From a bacterium (GTDB taxonomy: Bacteria > Bacillota > Clostridia > Oscillospirales > Acutalibacteraceae): DNA of 28,489 nt. The stretch's first letter is position 1. Every line of letters starts with the position of its first letter. A program made the position numbers and the translations under genes. The DNA lies in contig JAHKXX010000090.1 of assembly GCA_020627425.1 (NCBI GenBank), positions 1 to 28,489 on the forward strand. The letters are read 5' to 3'. This document shows positions 14,310 through 22,075 of this stretch, piece by piece. The notes beneath the pieces are model-generated. The model had not been told where the DNA came from and searched no databases. It saw only the letters and a list, made by a program, of their open reading frames with translations.

Positions 14310-15137
14310 ATGAACGGCAGGCTTTATGTTGTCGGTACTCCTATAGGGAATCTGTCTGACTTTTCTCCGCGTGCAGTCCAAACGCTGAGGGATGTTGACT
14401 TTATCGCGGCAGAGGACACAAGGGTGACGATAAAACTACTGAACAGATTTGAAATAGCTACACCAATGGTAAGCTATCATAAATATAACGCTGTCGAGCG
14501 CGGTGCGGATATTTGCAGAAGGATACAAAACGGCGAATCCTGTGCCATAGTAACGGATGCCGGTATGCCGTGTATATCCGACCCCGGAGAAATACTCGTC
14601 CGTCAGTGCGCCGAGCTTGGTATAGAGGTCTGCGCTGTGCCCGGACCTACGGCTGCGGCTACGGCTGTCGCCGTTTCGGGGCTTGACACAGGCAGGTTTA
14701 CTTTTGAAGGCTTCCTTAGCGTAAATAAGCCCGGCAGATTCAAGCATCTTGAATCTCTGAAAAACGAAAAGAGGACAATGGTTTTTTATGAGGCTCCTCA
14801 CAAGCTTGCTGCAACTCTCACGGATATGTACTCATATTTTGGCGACCGAAAAATATCCATTGTCCGCGAGCTGACAAAAATACATGAGCAGGTAATAAGA
14901 ACTACTCTTGCTGAGGCTGCAAAGCTCTATACGGACGGCAGTCTGAAGGGCGAGATAGTCCTCGTTATAGAGGGAGAACCGGAGAGAAAAAAACAAGAGA
15001 TGACGCTCAGCGACGCCGCAGAGCTTGCAAACAGGCTCGTCGCGGACGGAATGTCTATGTCCGACAGCGCGAAGGAAGCCGCAAAGGCGTCGGGCTTCAA
15101 AAAAGGAGAAATATATAAGCTAATGCTATCAAAATAA
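14310..15137 (+). CDS. rsmI: 16S rRNA (cytidine1402-2'-O)-methyltransferase RsmI
   Basis: A 275-residue tetrapyrrole-methylase-fold enzyme, normal length for RsmI. Hallmarks are VVGTPIGNLSDFSPRAVQTL (7-26), EDTR (35-38), SYHKYN, VTDAGMPCISDPG, VPGPTAAATAVAVSG and FEGFL. RsmI 2'-O-methylates C1402 of 16S rRNA in the ribosome decoding centre using SAM. The ATG at 14310 follows the previous stop with no gap; AAGGAGGGC about 10 bp upstream lies inside the previous gene. maf follows 13 bp later. Confidence 0.97.
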   Translation: MNGRLYVVGTPIGNLSDFSPRAVQTLRDVDFIAAEDTRVTIKLLNRFEIATPMVSYHKYNAVERGADICRRIQNGESCAIVTDAGMPCISDPGEILVRQCAELGIEVCAVPGPTAAATAVAVSGLDTGRFTFEGFLSVNKPGRFKHLESLKNEKRTMVFYEAPHKLAATLTDMYSYFGDRKISIVRELTKIHEQVIRTTLAEAAKLYTDGSLKGEIVLVIEGEPERKKQEMTLSDAAELANRLVADGMSMSDSAKEAAKASGFKKGEIYKLMLSK

Positions 15138-15150
15138 AGGAGAGTACTAA

Positions 15151-15765
15151 ATGGAAGTAATACTTGCGTCCGCGTCCCCCAGAAGGAAGAAAATACTGAC
15201 GCTGCTGTATGAGGATTTCAGAGTGATAAAAAGCGATATAAGAGAGCTGGTGCCGCACGATCTGCCGATAGAAAAATGCCCCGAATACCTCGCAAAGCAA
15301 AAGGCAGAGGCAGTGGCGCCGGGCTATAACAAGTCGCTTGTTATCGGCTGTGATACGTCTGTGGTAATAGACGGTACCATACTCAACAAGCCACGCAGCA
15401 CAAGCGACGCACGCCAGATGATGGAAATGCTGTCGGGAAAAACTCACCAGGTGATAACCGGCTGCGCACTGTGCTATATGGGACAGACCCAGACCTTTTC
15501 CGAAACGACAGAGGTCGAGTTCTATGCGCTGACTACCGAGGAAATAGACGAATACATAAAAACCACCGAGCCGTACGACAAGGCAGGCGGCTACGGTATA
15601 CAGTCTACGGGCGCATTGTTTGTAAAAAGAATAATTGGGGATTATTTCAATGTAGTAGGTCTGCCTGTCGCTCGTCTGAAAAGAGAGGTAGATGTGTTCC
15701 TTGACAGGGACTTCGGACAGCAGCAGATAGTAATAAAAAAGGATAAGCCAAGATCCAAGCTTTAA
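15151..15765 (+). CDS. maf: Maf family nucleoside triphosphate pyrophosphatase
   Basis: A 204-residue protein of the Maf/HAM1-like family. Motifs in order: LASASPRRKKIL (5-16) with the substrate-binding SxSPRR, VIGCDTSVVID, LNKPRS, TTEPYDKAGGYGIQ and GDYFNVVGLP. Maf enzymes hydrolyse non-canonical or canonical NTPs to the monophosphate and pyrophosphate, removing modified nucleotides. A GGAGAG site precedes the ATG. The last 20 residues (QQQIVIKKDKPRSKL) are a basic tail beyond the usual domain end. It lies 13 bp after rsmI and 34 bp before the alarmone synthetase gene. Confidence 0.95.
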   Translation: MEVILASASPRRKKILTLLYEDFRVIKSDIRELVPHDLPIEKCPEYLAKQKAEAVAPGYNKSLVIGCDTSVVIDGTILNKPRSTSDARQMMEMLSGKTHQVITGCALCYMGQTQTFSETTEVEFYALTTEEIDEYIKTTEPYDKAGGYGIQSTGALFVKRIIGDYFNVVGLPVARLKREVDVFLDRDFGQQQIVIKKDKPRSKL

Positions 15766-15799
15766 AAAAACGGCATTACACAAAACAGGGATGATGAAT

Positions 15800-16399
15800 A
15801 TGCAGGAAAGTATTTACGGAGAATACCTGCCGCAACTGAAGGCTGCGCTTGATTATATTCTTGACGGTATAAATGATATAAGAAAAAAGATAAAGGAAGA
15901 AAAAACAACGGATCCTATTGAGCACTGCCTCGCAAGGATAAAATCCGAGGACAGTATGAGGGAAAAGTGCAGAAGAAAGGGCTTACCCGAGGATACACAT
16001 TCGGCTTTAGAAGTGATCCGTGACGCTGTGGGTGTTAGGGTCGTTTGTACCTTTATCAGCGATGTTTACACTATCCGCGACTATCTGAGCGCGATGCCCG
16101 ACTGCGAGATAATACAGGAAAAGGACTATATCCGCCACGCAAAGCCCAACGGCTATCGCAGCTATCACCTGATACTGCGAGTAAAGAAAAAAATATATGC
16201 CGAGATACAGCTTCGTACTATATCAATGGACACATGGGCGGCTCTGGAGCATCAACTGAAATACAAGCAGAGCATCGGCGGCAACACAAAACTTATAGAG
16301 GAAGAACTGAAACGCTGTGCCGACGAGCTTGCTTCTACGGATATTTCAATGCAGACTATACGCGATATGATTTTTGAAAACAGAGGTGACGCAAATTGA
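15800..16399 (+). CDS. Small alarmone synthetase-like GTP pyrophosphokinase (RelA/SpoT domain)
   Basis: A 199-residue protein with only the RelA/SpoT nucleotidyltransferase domain (PF04607), as in RelP/RelQ (YwaC/YjbM) small alarmone synthetases. Motifs: RIKSEDSMREKC (about 46-57), DAVGVRVVC (75-83), KPNGYRSYH (115-123), EIQLRT (135-140) and W146 with LEHQLKYK. No hydrolase, TGS or ACT domain is present. It should make (p)ppGpp-type alarmones from GTP/GDP and ATP; the catalytic Glu in EIQLRT is present. ATGs at 15791 and 15794 are in frame, but AGGG at 15787-15790 is best spaced for the ATG at 15800. Its last codons overlap the TTG of the response regulator in TTGA, so expression of the alarmone enzyme and signalling system is coupled. 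Confidence 0.92.
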   Translation: MQESIYGEYLPQLKAALDYILDGINDIRKKIKEEKTTDPIEHCLARIKSEDSMREKCRRKGLPEDTHSALEVIRDAVGVRVVCTFISDVYTIRDYLSAMPDCEIIQEKDYIRHAKPNGYRSYHLILRVKKKIYAEIQLRTISMDTWAALEHQLKYKQSIGGNTKLIEEELKRCADELASTDISMQTIRDMIFENRGDAN

Positions 16400-17064
16400 A
16401 GCTTTTGCTTGCAGAGGATACAAGGGATCTCAACAGGGTAATTACGGCGGCTCTTACTCATGAGGGCTACGCGGTCGATCCGGCGTTTGACGGTGAAGAA
16501 GCACTCGGGCTTGTAAACAAAAACGGATACGATACAATAATACTCGATATAATGATGCCAAAGAAAAACGGACTCGAGGTACTGCATGAAATAAGGGGAG
16601 CCAATATAGTAACCCCGGTGCTTATGCTGACGGCAAAGGCAGAGATAGACGACAGGGTAGAGGGGCTTGACGCAGGTGCTGATGACTATCTGACAAAGCC
16701 GTTTGCCATGAAGGAGCTTTTTGCACGGGTGCGCGCGCTGACAAGAAGAAAAACTCAGTATACCGAGCAGCAGCTTTCCTTTGCCGATTTTACGCTGAAC
16801 AACGACAAGTTTGAAATGTCGAGCGAAAACAGCGTCAGACTCTCGGTCAAGGAGTTCGAGCTGATGCAGACGCTTATACTGAACAGCACTCACTATATAG
16901 ATACGAATTATATTCTGGAGCATGTATGGAGCGGCGTCCCTGACGCAGGACCTGATACCGTGTGGCTGTATATCTCTTATCTGCGCGGAAAGCTGAACGC
17001 CATTACGTCAAAGGCAGTTATCACCGGAGAGAGAAACGGCAGCTTCCGTTTGGAGGAACAATGA
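16396..17064 (+). CDS. OmpR/PhoB-family response regulator
   Basis: A 222-residue regulator with an N-terminal receiver domain and C-terminal winged-helix DNA-binding domain. Receiver residues are E7-D8, phospho-acceptor D51 (LDIMMP), T79 and K101 (TKPF). The effector domain includes LSVKEFELMQTLILN and TVWLYISYLRGKL. The unusual TTG start at 16396 is supported by AGAGGTGA 8 bp upstream and by the four-base TTGA overlap with the preceding stop; there is no better ATG. It overlaps the histidine kinase gene by ATGA. The kinase encoded next is the obvious partner. Target promoters are unknown. Confidence 0.94.
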   Translation: MKLLLAEDTRDLNRVITAALTHEGYAVDPAFDGEEALGLVNKNGYDTIILDIMMPKKNGLEVLHEIRGANIVTPVLMLTAKAEIDDRVEGLDAGADDYLTKPFAMKELFARVRALTRRKTQYTEQQLSFADFTLNNDKFEMSSENSVRLSVKEFELMQTLILNSTHYIDTNYILEHVWSGVPDAGPDTVWLYISYLRGKLNAITSKAVITGERNGSFRLEEQ

Positions 17065-18389
17065 ACGAAAAAACAATTAAGAAAATGCGCCGCAAGTTTA
17101 TAACCATAGCAATGCTTACCCTTGTGTTTGTTATGCTTGTTATGGGCGGTACTATTTTTTTGGTAAATACCGTTATTTCCATAAAAAACATCCGTGACAC
17201 CACAAGCTTCATAATTAATAACAACGGTATGATACAGGACGCAAGGGTAGTATACAGTCTTAGTGACGGTATAGACGAAACCACCGAGAAGGAAGCTCCC
17301 GACGACAGCAATAAATACTATAATATAAATGATTTCTTTGTTGAGGTATTCGGCAGCAGAAATACGGATTTCGAGCTTGAGCGCTTTGGTTTTTCTACAC
17401 GCTATGTGGCGCTGTGCTACAGCGGAGACTATGAGCTGACAAAAATAATAGCCAACCATATAAAATACATAAATATGGAGGATGCCGAGGTACTCGGTGA
17501 ATTTGCACTCAGCTCCGGTGATTTCGGAAGCTATGATAATTATTATTTTCAAAAACAGCAGATCTCCGACGGAGGATATATTATTGTGTTCCTTGAAAGC
17601 ACCGAAAAAATGCACCAGAACAACAGGCTGCTTTTTTCGGCTTTGATGCTTGTGTCTTTAGGAATAATGATAACATTTATTGTTGTCCGTATTCTTTCGG
17701 GCAAGGCAATAGCTCCCGAAATAGAAGCAGCCGAGCGTCAGAAAAGATTTATCACTGACGCCGGTCACGAGCTGAAAACGCCGCTTGCCGTCATAAAAGC
17801 CAATACCGAGATGGAGGAAATACTGAACGGCGAAAGCGAGTGGACACAGTCTACACTGAAACAGGTAGACAGAATGAACGGACTTATAAAGAACCTTGTT
17901 GTGATAGCACGCGGACAGGAAAGTAAAAAAACGGAACGCAAAAATATGAATATCTCTGAGGTCGTTGCAGATGTATCAAAAACCTACAGAGCAGTAGCAA
18001 CAGGCAGCGGCAAAGAGCTTTTGCAGCATATCGACGAGGAAGTCACCCTTACGGCGACAGACGCAGAGATAAGACAGCTTACTATACTTCTTGTAGACAA
18101 CGCCATAAAATACTGCGACGACAACGGAACAATAGAGGTGTTCTTAAACTCCAAAGGAAAGAGAGCCGTGCTTCGGGTGACAAATTCCTTTAAGGACGGC
18201 AAGGGAGTGGACTACAGCAAATTCTTCGAGCGTTTTTACCGCGAGGACAAATCGAGAAATATAGACAAGGGCGGCTACGGTATAGGCTTGTCTATTGCCG
18301 AAGAGCTGATACACAGCTACGGCGGCAGTATCTCGGTCAGCTGGAACGACGGTGTGATCTGCTTTACCTGTATACTAAAGGGAGGATAG
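17061..18389 (+). CDS. Membrane sensor histidine kinase
   Basis: A 442-residue kinase. TM1 is at about 17-40 and TM2 at about 189-212, enclosing a 148-residue extracellular sensor region with no recognised domain. The HisKA box RFITDAGHELKTPLAVIKAN has phospho-acceptor H236; the N box is LLVDNAIKYC (N347), and the G box is GGYGIGL (404-410). FFERFYRED is the F box. The ATG at 17061 has GGAGG 4 bp upstream and overlaps the regulator stop as ATGA; an earlier in-frame ATG at 16962 lies inside the regulator gene and adds no TM or signal sequence. There is no separate HAMP domain evident. It should autophosphorylate and pass phosphate to the upstream-encoded regulator; the signal is unknown. Confidence 0.94.
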   Translation: MNEKTIKKMRRKFITIAMLTLVFVMLVMGGTIFLVNTVISIKNIRDTTSFIINNNGMIQDARVVYSLSDGIDETTEKEAPDDSNKYYNINDFFVEVFGSRNTDFELERFGFSTRYVALCYSGDYELTKIIANHIKYINMEDAEVLGEFALSSGDFGSYDNYYFQKQQISDGGYIIVFLESTEKMHQNNRLLFSALMLVSLGIMITFIVVRILSGKAIAPEIEAAERQKRFITDAGHELKTPLAVIKANTEMEEILNGESEWTQSTLKQVDRMNGLIKNLVVIARGQESKKTERKNMNISEVVADVSKTYRAVATGSGKELLQHIDEEVTLTATDAEIRQLTILLVDNAIKYCDDNGTIEVFLNSKGKRAVLRVTNSFKDGKGVDYSKFFERFYREDKSRNIDKGGYGIGLSIAEELIHSYGGSISVSWNDGVICFTCILKGG

Positions 18390-18398
18390 GCTGATTAT

Positions 18399-19088
18399 AT
18401 GTTTTTTGATACAATACTTCTGGACGCGGATAACACGATCTTTGATTTTGATCAATGCGAGCACACTGCACTAAGAGAGACTCTTGCCGGTGCCGGTCTG
18501 CCGTTTGATGATGATATTGCTAAAAGCTATAGCAGCATTAACGACGCACTCTGGAAAAAGCTGGAGCAGGGTATGGTCACCACTGACGAACTGCGTGTAA
18601 GAAGGTTTTCGGAGCTTATCGAAAAATGCTTTTCAAAGATGAAGATGCCCGATCCACAGACCCTTTCCGAAGCCTTTGTAAGCAGTCTCTCCCGTCAGAC
18701 TATACTTATTGAGAACACAGAGAGCTATATGAGCGAGCTTTACAGGCACTGCGAAATATATATTATAACAAACGGTATCGCAGAGGTGCAGAGAAGCCGT
18801 TTTGACAAAAGCACTATAAAACAGTATGTAAAAAAGGTATATATCTCGGGCGAGATCGGTGCCAAAAAGCCCGACAGCAGATTTTTTGACATAGTTCTCG
18901 CCGACATACCTCAAAAGGACAAAAGCAGGATAATAGTGGTAGGCGACTCCCTCAGCTCTGATATGCAGGGCGGAAAAAACGCAGGACTTACCACCTGTCT
19001 TTTTGACCCTCATCACAAGGTACGGCTGCCGCATCCGCTGTGCGACTACAGTATAGACAGACTTGACGGTGTTCTATGGCTTTCATAG
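18399..19088 (+). CDS. HAD-superfamily phosphatase, YjjG/YfnB-like
   Basis: A 229-residue HAD hydrolase. Motif I is LLDADNTIFDFD with nucleophile D9 and acid/base D11; the DADNT form followed by FDFD is characteristic of the YjjG pyrimidine 5'-nucleotidase subfamily (TIGR02254). Motif II is IITNG, motif III lies around AKKPD, and motif IV is VVGDSLSSDMQGGKNAGL. YjjG-like enzymes dephosphorylate nucleoside monophosphates, including damaged pyrimidine forms, which fits the nearby maf gene in nucleotide clean-up. It lies 9 bp after the histidine kinase; GGAGG at about 18382 is the closest ribosome-binding site. Confidence 0.9.
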   Translation: MFFDTILLDADNTIFDFDQCEHTALRETLAGAGLPFDDDIAKSYSSINDALWKKLEQGMVTTDELRVRRFSELIEKCFSKMKMPDPQTLSEAFVSSLSRQTILIENTESYMSELYRHCEIYIITNGIAEVQRSRFDKSTIKQYVKKVYISGEIGAKKPDSRFFDIVLADIPQKDKSRIIVVGDSLSSDMQGGKNAGLTTCLFDPHHKVRLPHPLCDYSIDRLDGVLWLS

Positions 19089-19124
19089 CCGCTAAAATGA
19101 AAACATCCCGAAAAGAGTGATAGC

Positions 19125-19904
19125 TTGAAAAGGTTGTATATCGGTCTTATTCTGATAGGTATGATATTTTCAGTCTGTACAGTATCGGAAGTCTCAGCGG
19201 TGGACACAAAAATTTCCGCACAAGATATAAGCGCTGACGGCAGTGACTATATCAGCATAAATGTATCCGTAACAGCCCCCTCGCTTGTCGGAATGGCATA
19301 TGTCGGTATTTTCTTTGATGACAGATATGTTTCCTGTAAAGACTTAACTTCCTCCTATGAAACAGTCAGGGAAGCAGCAAGCTCCGCGGGCAGCCTGAAA
19401 TGGATAATATATAACGAGGGCTCTGAAGACAACAGTCTCTATGCGACCGTACGCTTCAAAAAACTTACGGACGAGGATATGATCCTCGACTTTCGCTGTG
19501 AGCTTATCGAATATGTTCTGACGGACAAAACCTCCGTATCGTGCGGCGATACCTATACTCTGTCGGTCCCGACAGCACCGAGGCAACGATCGGAGCCGTC
19601 ACGCTCAAAAGTATCACAGACAGACAACGATACAGAGAGGTCACAACGATCTCAAAGCAGCGATAAACCCCAAAAAAGCAACAAAAACAAAGTTTCAGAT
19701 ACAGAGTTTGTTTACTCCTCCGAAATAGAATTGCAGGAGGAGGGATCGGAGTCTATCGGGACTGCCTCACGGGAGTATGTTTTAAAGGAGTCGGCTATGC
19801 CTGTTACACAGGATATAGTTATTATCGGTGTCGGTGTTCTCATACTTTTGGTAGCTGCTGTATTTATACTGCTTCGACTGTTCTCCGAGAAAAGAAACAA
19901 ATAG
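19125..19904 (+). CDS. Membrane-anchored extracellular protein with cohesin-like beta-sandwich domain
   Basis: A 259-residue protein with a signal peptide (1-25, ending VSA), one domain (about 28-150), a charged Ser/Arg/Lys/Asp linker (about 152-200), a transmembrane helix (about 232-253) and a basic RLFSEKRNK tail. The domain text DYISINVSVTAPSLVGMAYVGIFFDDRYV followed by SLKWIIYNEG and LYATVRFKKL resembles cohesin or similar carbohydrate-associated beta-sandwich domains. This is a weak similarity by eye, and a plain Ig-like fold is also possible. The TTG start at 19125 is chosen because AAGAGTGA is just upstream and no ATG fits. It is the last gene of the eight-gene operon, 36 bp after the HAD gene, with a terminator directly downstream. 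Confidence 0.72.
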   Translation: MKRLYIGLILIGMIFSVCTVSEVSAVDTKISAQDISADGSDYISINVSVTAPSLVGMAYVGIFFDDRYVSCKDLTSSYETVREAASSAGSLKWIIYNEGSEDNSLYATVRFKKLTDEDMILDFRCELIEYVLTDKTSVSCGDTYTLSVPTAPRQRSEPSRSKVSQTDNDTERSQRSQSSDKPQKSNKNKVSDTEFVYSSEIELQEEGSESIGTASREYVLKESAMPVTQDIVIIGVGVLILLVAAVFILLRLFSEKRNK

Positions 19905-19911
19905 TGCATAG

Positions 19912-19956
19912 AAAAAGACTGCCGCAAAAGCTCTTGCTTTGCGACAGTCTTTTTTC
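19912..19956. terminator. Bidirectional terminator
   Basis: AAAGACTG-C-CGCAAA pairs with TTTGCG-A-CAGTCTTT around AGCTCTTGC, one C-A mismatch, with A-rich left and T-rich right flanks. It serves the plus-strand operon ending at 19904 and the minus-strand transporter ending at 19958. Confidence 0.88.
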
Positions 19957-19957
19957 T

Positions 19958-21298
19958 TTATTTTTTCGGAGTGCCTGATTTTTTACTGTTCTGTTTTTTC
20001 TCACTGCCGACAGCGCTGCCGTCCTCGTCGTGAGATTTATTGATGTGTTTTTTAATATTTACCTTATCAATGATATTGGCGCGCTTTTCCCGGCGAAGCA
20101 CCTTGGTTTCCTCTTCTACCTCGTCGAAGGTAATAGCGGCGTATTTTTCCGGTGCGATCTTCTTTTTCTTTATTCTTTCTGCTACAAAGGCCTTCAGAAG
20201 TGTATAAACTACTGATGTTACCGGTGCAGCTACGAGAAGTCCGATAACTCCGAAGAAGTTTGCAAACAGCGTTATCGCGCCGACCATTATAAGAGGCGGC
20301 AGACCCATATTAGAGCCTACTACACGCGGATAGATAAGGTTTCCCTCAAGCTGCTGCAGAATCACCATAAATATTACGAACCACAACGCCTGCAAAGGGT
20401 CTATGGTAAGTATCAGTATTGCGCCGATAAAAATTCCGATACCTACGCCAAACATCGGTATCCACGATAGTATTGCTATCAGCACTGCTATCAGTGCGGC
20501 ATACGGCAAACCAAGTAAGGACATACCGAGGGCAGTCAGGCTGCCGAGGATTATACATTCTACCATCTGACCCGTTATGCTGTTATAAAAGGAGAGGTTG
20601 GTCAGGTGAGCAACATAACAAATATTGTCCGATATTTTCATCGGCAAAAAAGAGTACAAAACCTTTTTTATATCTGACGAAAGCTTTTCCTTTCTCATCA
20701 GTGTATATATAGAAATAACGATACCGAGAAAAGTACTTATTGCCGCAGATATAATATTTGACACAAATCCCCACGCTGAATTTACTACGTTGGTGCCGTT
20801 GTTTTGCAGGAAGGACACCATGGACTTTGATATGGTATTCCAGTCTATATTGATAGCGTCAATAATGTTGGCTATCATCTCGTTTTCCTTGCTCCAGCTG
20901 GTCAACTGCTCCTGTATGGTGGTAACTACCATAGGTATGGAGTCTGCGATTTTTGTAAGGCTTCTGCCTATTTCGGGGATAATGATCGTCAGAAACGCAG
21001 CCAGCACGACTACAAAAAGAATGATAGACAGTGTAAGTGCTATCGGGCGGCGTGCCTTTTGTTTGAACTTACTTACCTGTTTGCCGTTTTTCGGCTGAAA
21101 CAGCTTATGCTCGATCGCTTTCAAAGGGACGTTAAGTATAAATGTTAAAAATCCCGCTATGATAAACGGCGTCAGCGCACCAAGCACCCACAGAAAAAAA
21201 GAGTAAAGTATATCAATATGCTGAAGTACCAGATATAAAACTATCAGTGCCGCGAATAGTCCGAATAATTTTGTGAGCGTTTTTCTGTTCAGATCCAT
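19958..21298 (-). CDS. AI-2E transporter family (PerM/TqsA/YdbI-like) membrane protein
   Basis: A 446-residue polytopic protein of PF01594. N-terminal TM segments include LFGLFAALIVLYLVL and FFLWVLGALTPFIIAGFLTFIL; the C-terminal half carries the family signature GMSLLGLPYAALIAVLIAILSWIPMFGVGIG, then LEGNLIYPRVVGSNMGLPPLIMV and ANFFGVIGLLVAAPVTSVVY. Family members are exporters or channels; autoinducer-2 export is shown for few, and sodium-proton exchange has been proposed for others, so the substrate is open. The last 75 residues form a Lys/Glu-rich cytoplasmic tail, longer than usual. It starts 18 bp after the flavin reductase gene and shares its transcript; its own ribosome-binding site (GAGAGG, 14 bp) is weak. 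Confidence 0.9.
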   Translation of the reverse strand: MDLNRKTLTKLFGLFAALIVLYLVLQHIDILYSFFLWVLGALTPFIIAGFLTFILNVPLKAIEHKLFQPKNGKQVSKFKQKARRPIALTLSIILFVVVLAAFLTIIIPEIGRSLTKIADSIPMVVTTIQEQLTSWSKENEMIANIIDAINIDWNTISKSMVSFLQNNGTNVVNSAWGFVSNIISAAISTFLGIVISIYTLMRKEKLSSDIKKVLYSFLPMKISDNICYVAHLTNLSFYNSITGQMVECIILGSLTALGMSLLGLPYAALIAVLIAILSWIPMFGVGIGIFIGAILILTIDPLQALWFVIFMVILQQLEGNLIYPRVVGSNMGLPPLIMVGAITLFANFFGVIGLLVAAPVTSVVYTLLKAFVAERIKKKKIAPEKYAAITFDEVEEETKVLRREKRANIIDKVNIKKHINKSHDEDGSAVGSEKKQNSKKSGTPKK

Positions 21299-21316
21299 TA
21301 GAATTTCACGCGCCTC

Positions 21317-21886
21317 TCACATCAGCTTGGAACCGTCTTTAAACGCATTGCCGACACGATCCGACACCAAAAGGTAGCCTGCGTTTACCGAATCAAACAC
21401 TATGGGGCAAACCTTTTTCCAATCTATCCTACCCTCGGTAAGAACCTCCTCGTCAGCAAGTACATTTACTATTTCACCGACAATTCTTGTTTCTCCCGTG
21501 CTTTCATCCGGTGCCATCGACACTACCTTACATTCAAGGGTCACAGGGTATTCGTTTATAACAGGTGCGTTAACATATTCGCTTTTTGTTGTTGTCAGTC
21601 CTGCTTTTTTCAGCTTTTCGGGTTCTTTATTTGCCGACACAAGTCCCACATAGTCGCTCTGAACGATATGGTTCTTATCCGCAAAGGCAACCGTAAATGC
21701 CCCGGTCTTTTCCAGATTATCTGTGGTTTTATGCTTTGACAGGTTTAGTGCTACGTGCTTTGGACCGCACTGTCCGCACCATGCTGCGTTCATAGCGTCG
21801 GCTGCTCCGTCCTCGTCATATGTCCCTATAACAAAAACCGCTCCGGGCATTACTATACCCTTTGCTCCCAATTCTTTCTTTGACAC
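21317..21886 (-). CDS. Flavin reductase-like domain protein
   Basis: A 189-residue cytoplasmic protein of the flavin reductase-like, split-barrel FMN-binding family (PF01613). Typical segments are MPGAVFVIGTYDEDGAADAMNAAWCG at the start, TTDNLEKTGAFTVAFADK in the middle, and NEYPVTLECKVV. Members bind FMN and act in NAD(P)H-dependent flavin reduction or redox transfer; the exact reaction is not evident. GGGGGAG lies 7 bp before the ATG. It is the first gene of a two-gene operon driven by the unusual G-spacer promoter at 21920-21948. Confidence 0.9.
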   Translation of the reverse strand: MSKKELGAKGIVMPGAVFVIGTYDEDGAADAMNAAWCGQCGPKHVALNLSKHKTTDNLEKTGAFTVAFADKNHIVQSDYVGLVSANKEPEKLKKAGLTTTKSEYVNAPVINEYPVTLECKVVSMAPDESTGETRIVGEIVNVLADEEVLTEGRIDWKKVCPIVFDSVNAGYLLVSDRVGNAFKDGSKLM

Positions 21887-21919
21887 AAAATACTCCCCCT
21901 TATAAAAAATTACACCCTA

Positions 21920-21948
21920 ATTATACTCCCCCCCTCCCCCCCTGTCAA
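21920..21948 (-). promoter_or_regulatory. Perfect-consensus promoter with poly-G spacer (candidate phase-variable)
   Basis: On the minus strand, TTGACA (21948-21943) and TATAAT (21925-21920) are both perfect and separated by exactly 17 bp. The spacer reads G7-A-G7-A-G. Transcription would start near 21913, about 27 nt before the flavin reductase ATG. Slippage in either G7 tract would change spacer length and promoter strength. Repeat copy A begins 1 bp beyond the -35 box. Confidence 0.85.
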
Positions 21949-21949
21949 C

Positions 21950-22075
21950 CCGGTGCCCGGGCGGTCAATTCGCGCACTGTAGTTGGTTGTGCCGCCTACT
22001 ATCTCGGCACGCGTACGAGTCTGGTTTATTATACCTCTCCGTCCGCGTCGTGGCACTCAGGGCGCCGCTCGTACT
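21950..22075 (-). repeat. Dispersed intergenic repeat, copy A
   Basis: Read on the minus strand, this copy runs AGTACGAGCGGCGCC, ACGCGGACGGAGAGG, AATAAACC (22030-22023), GTACGCGTGCC, AACTACAGTGCGCGAATTG (21984-21966), GACCGC and CCGGGCACCGG (21960-21950). All blocks recur in the same order in copy B and most in copy C. Confidence 0.85.

Noticed and set aside
16962..17060. Upstream ATG for the histidine kinase
   Set aside because: It lies inside the response regulator gene; the ATG at 17061 has GGAGG and forms a typical ATGA overlap.
21862..22070. Plus-strand frame across the poly-C tract and repeat copy A
   Set aside because: The translation is Pro-rich from the C tract and then repeat sequence; only the last 28 codons (22071-22158) look protein-like.
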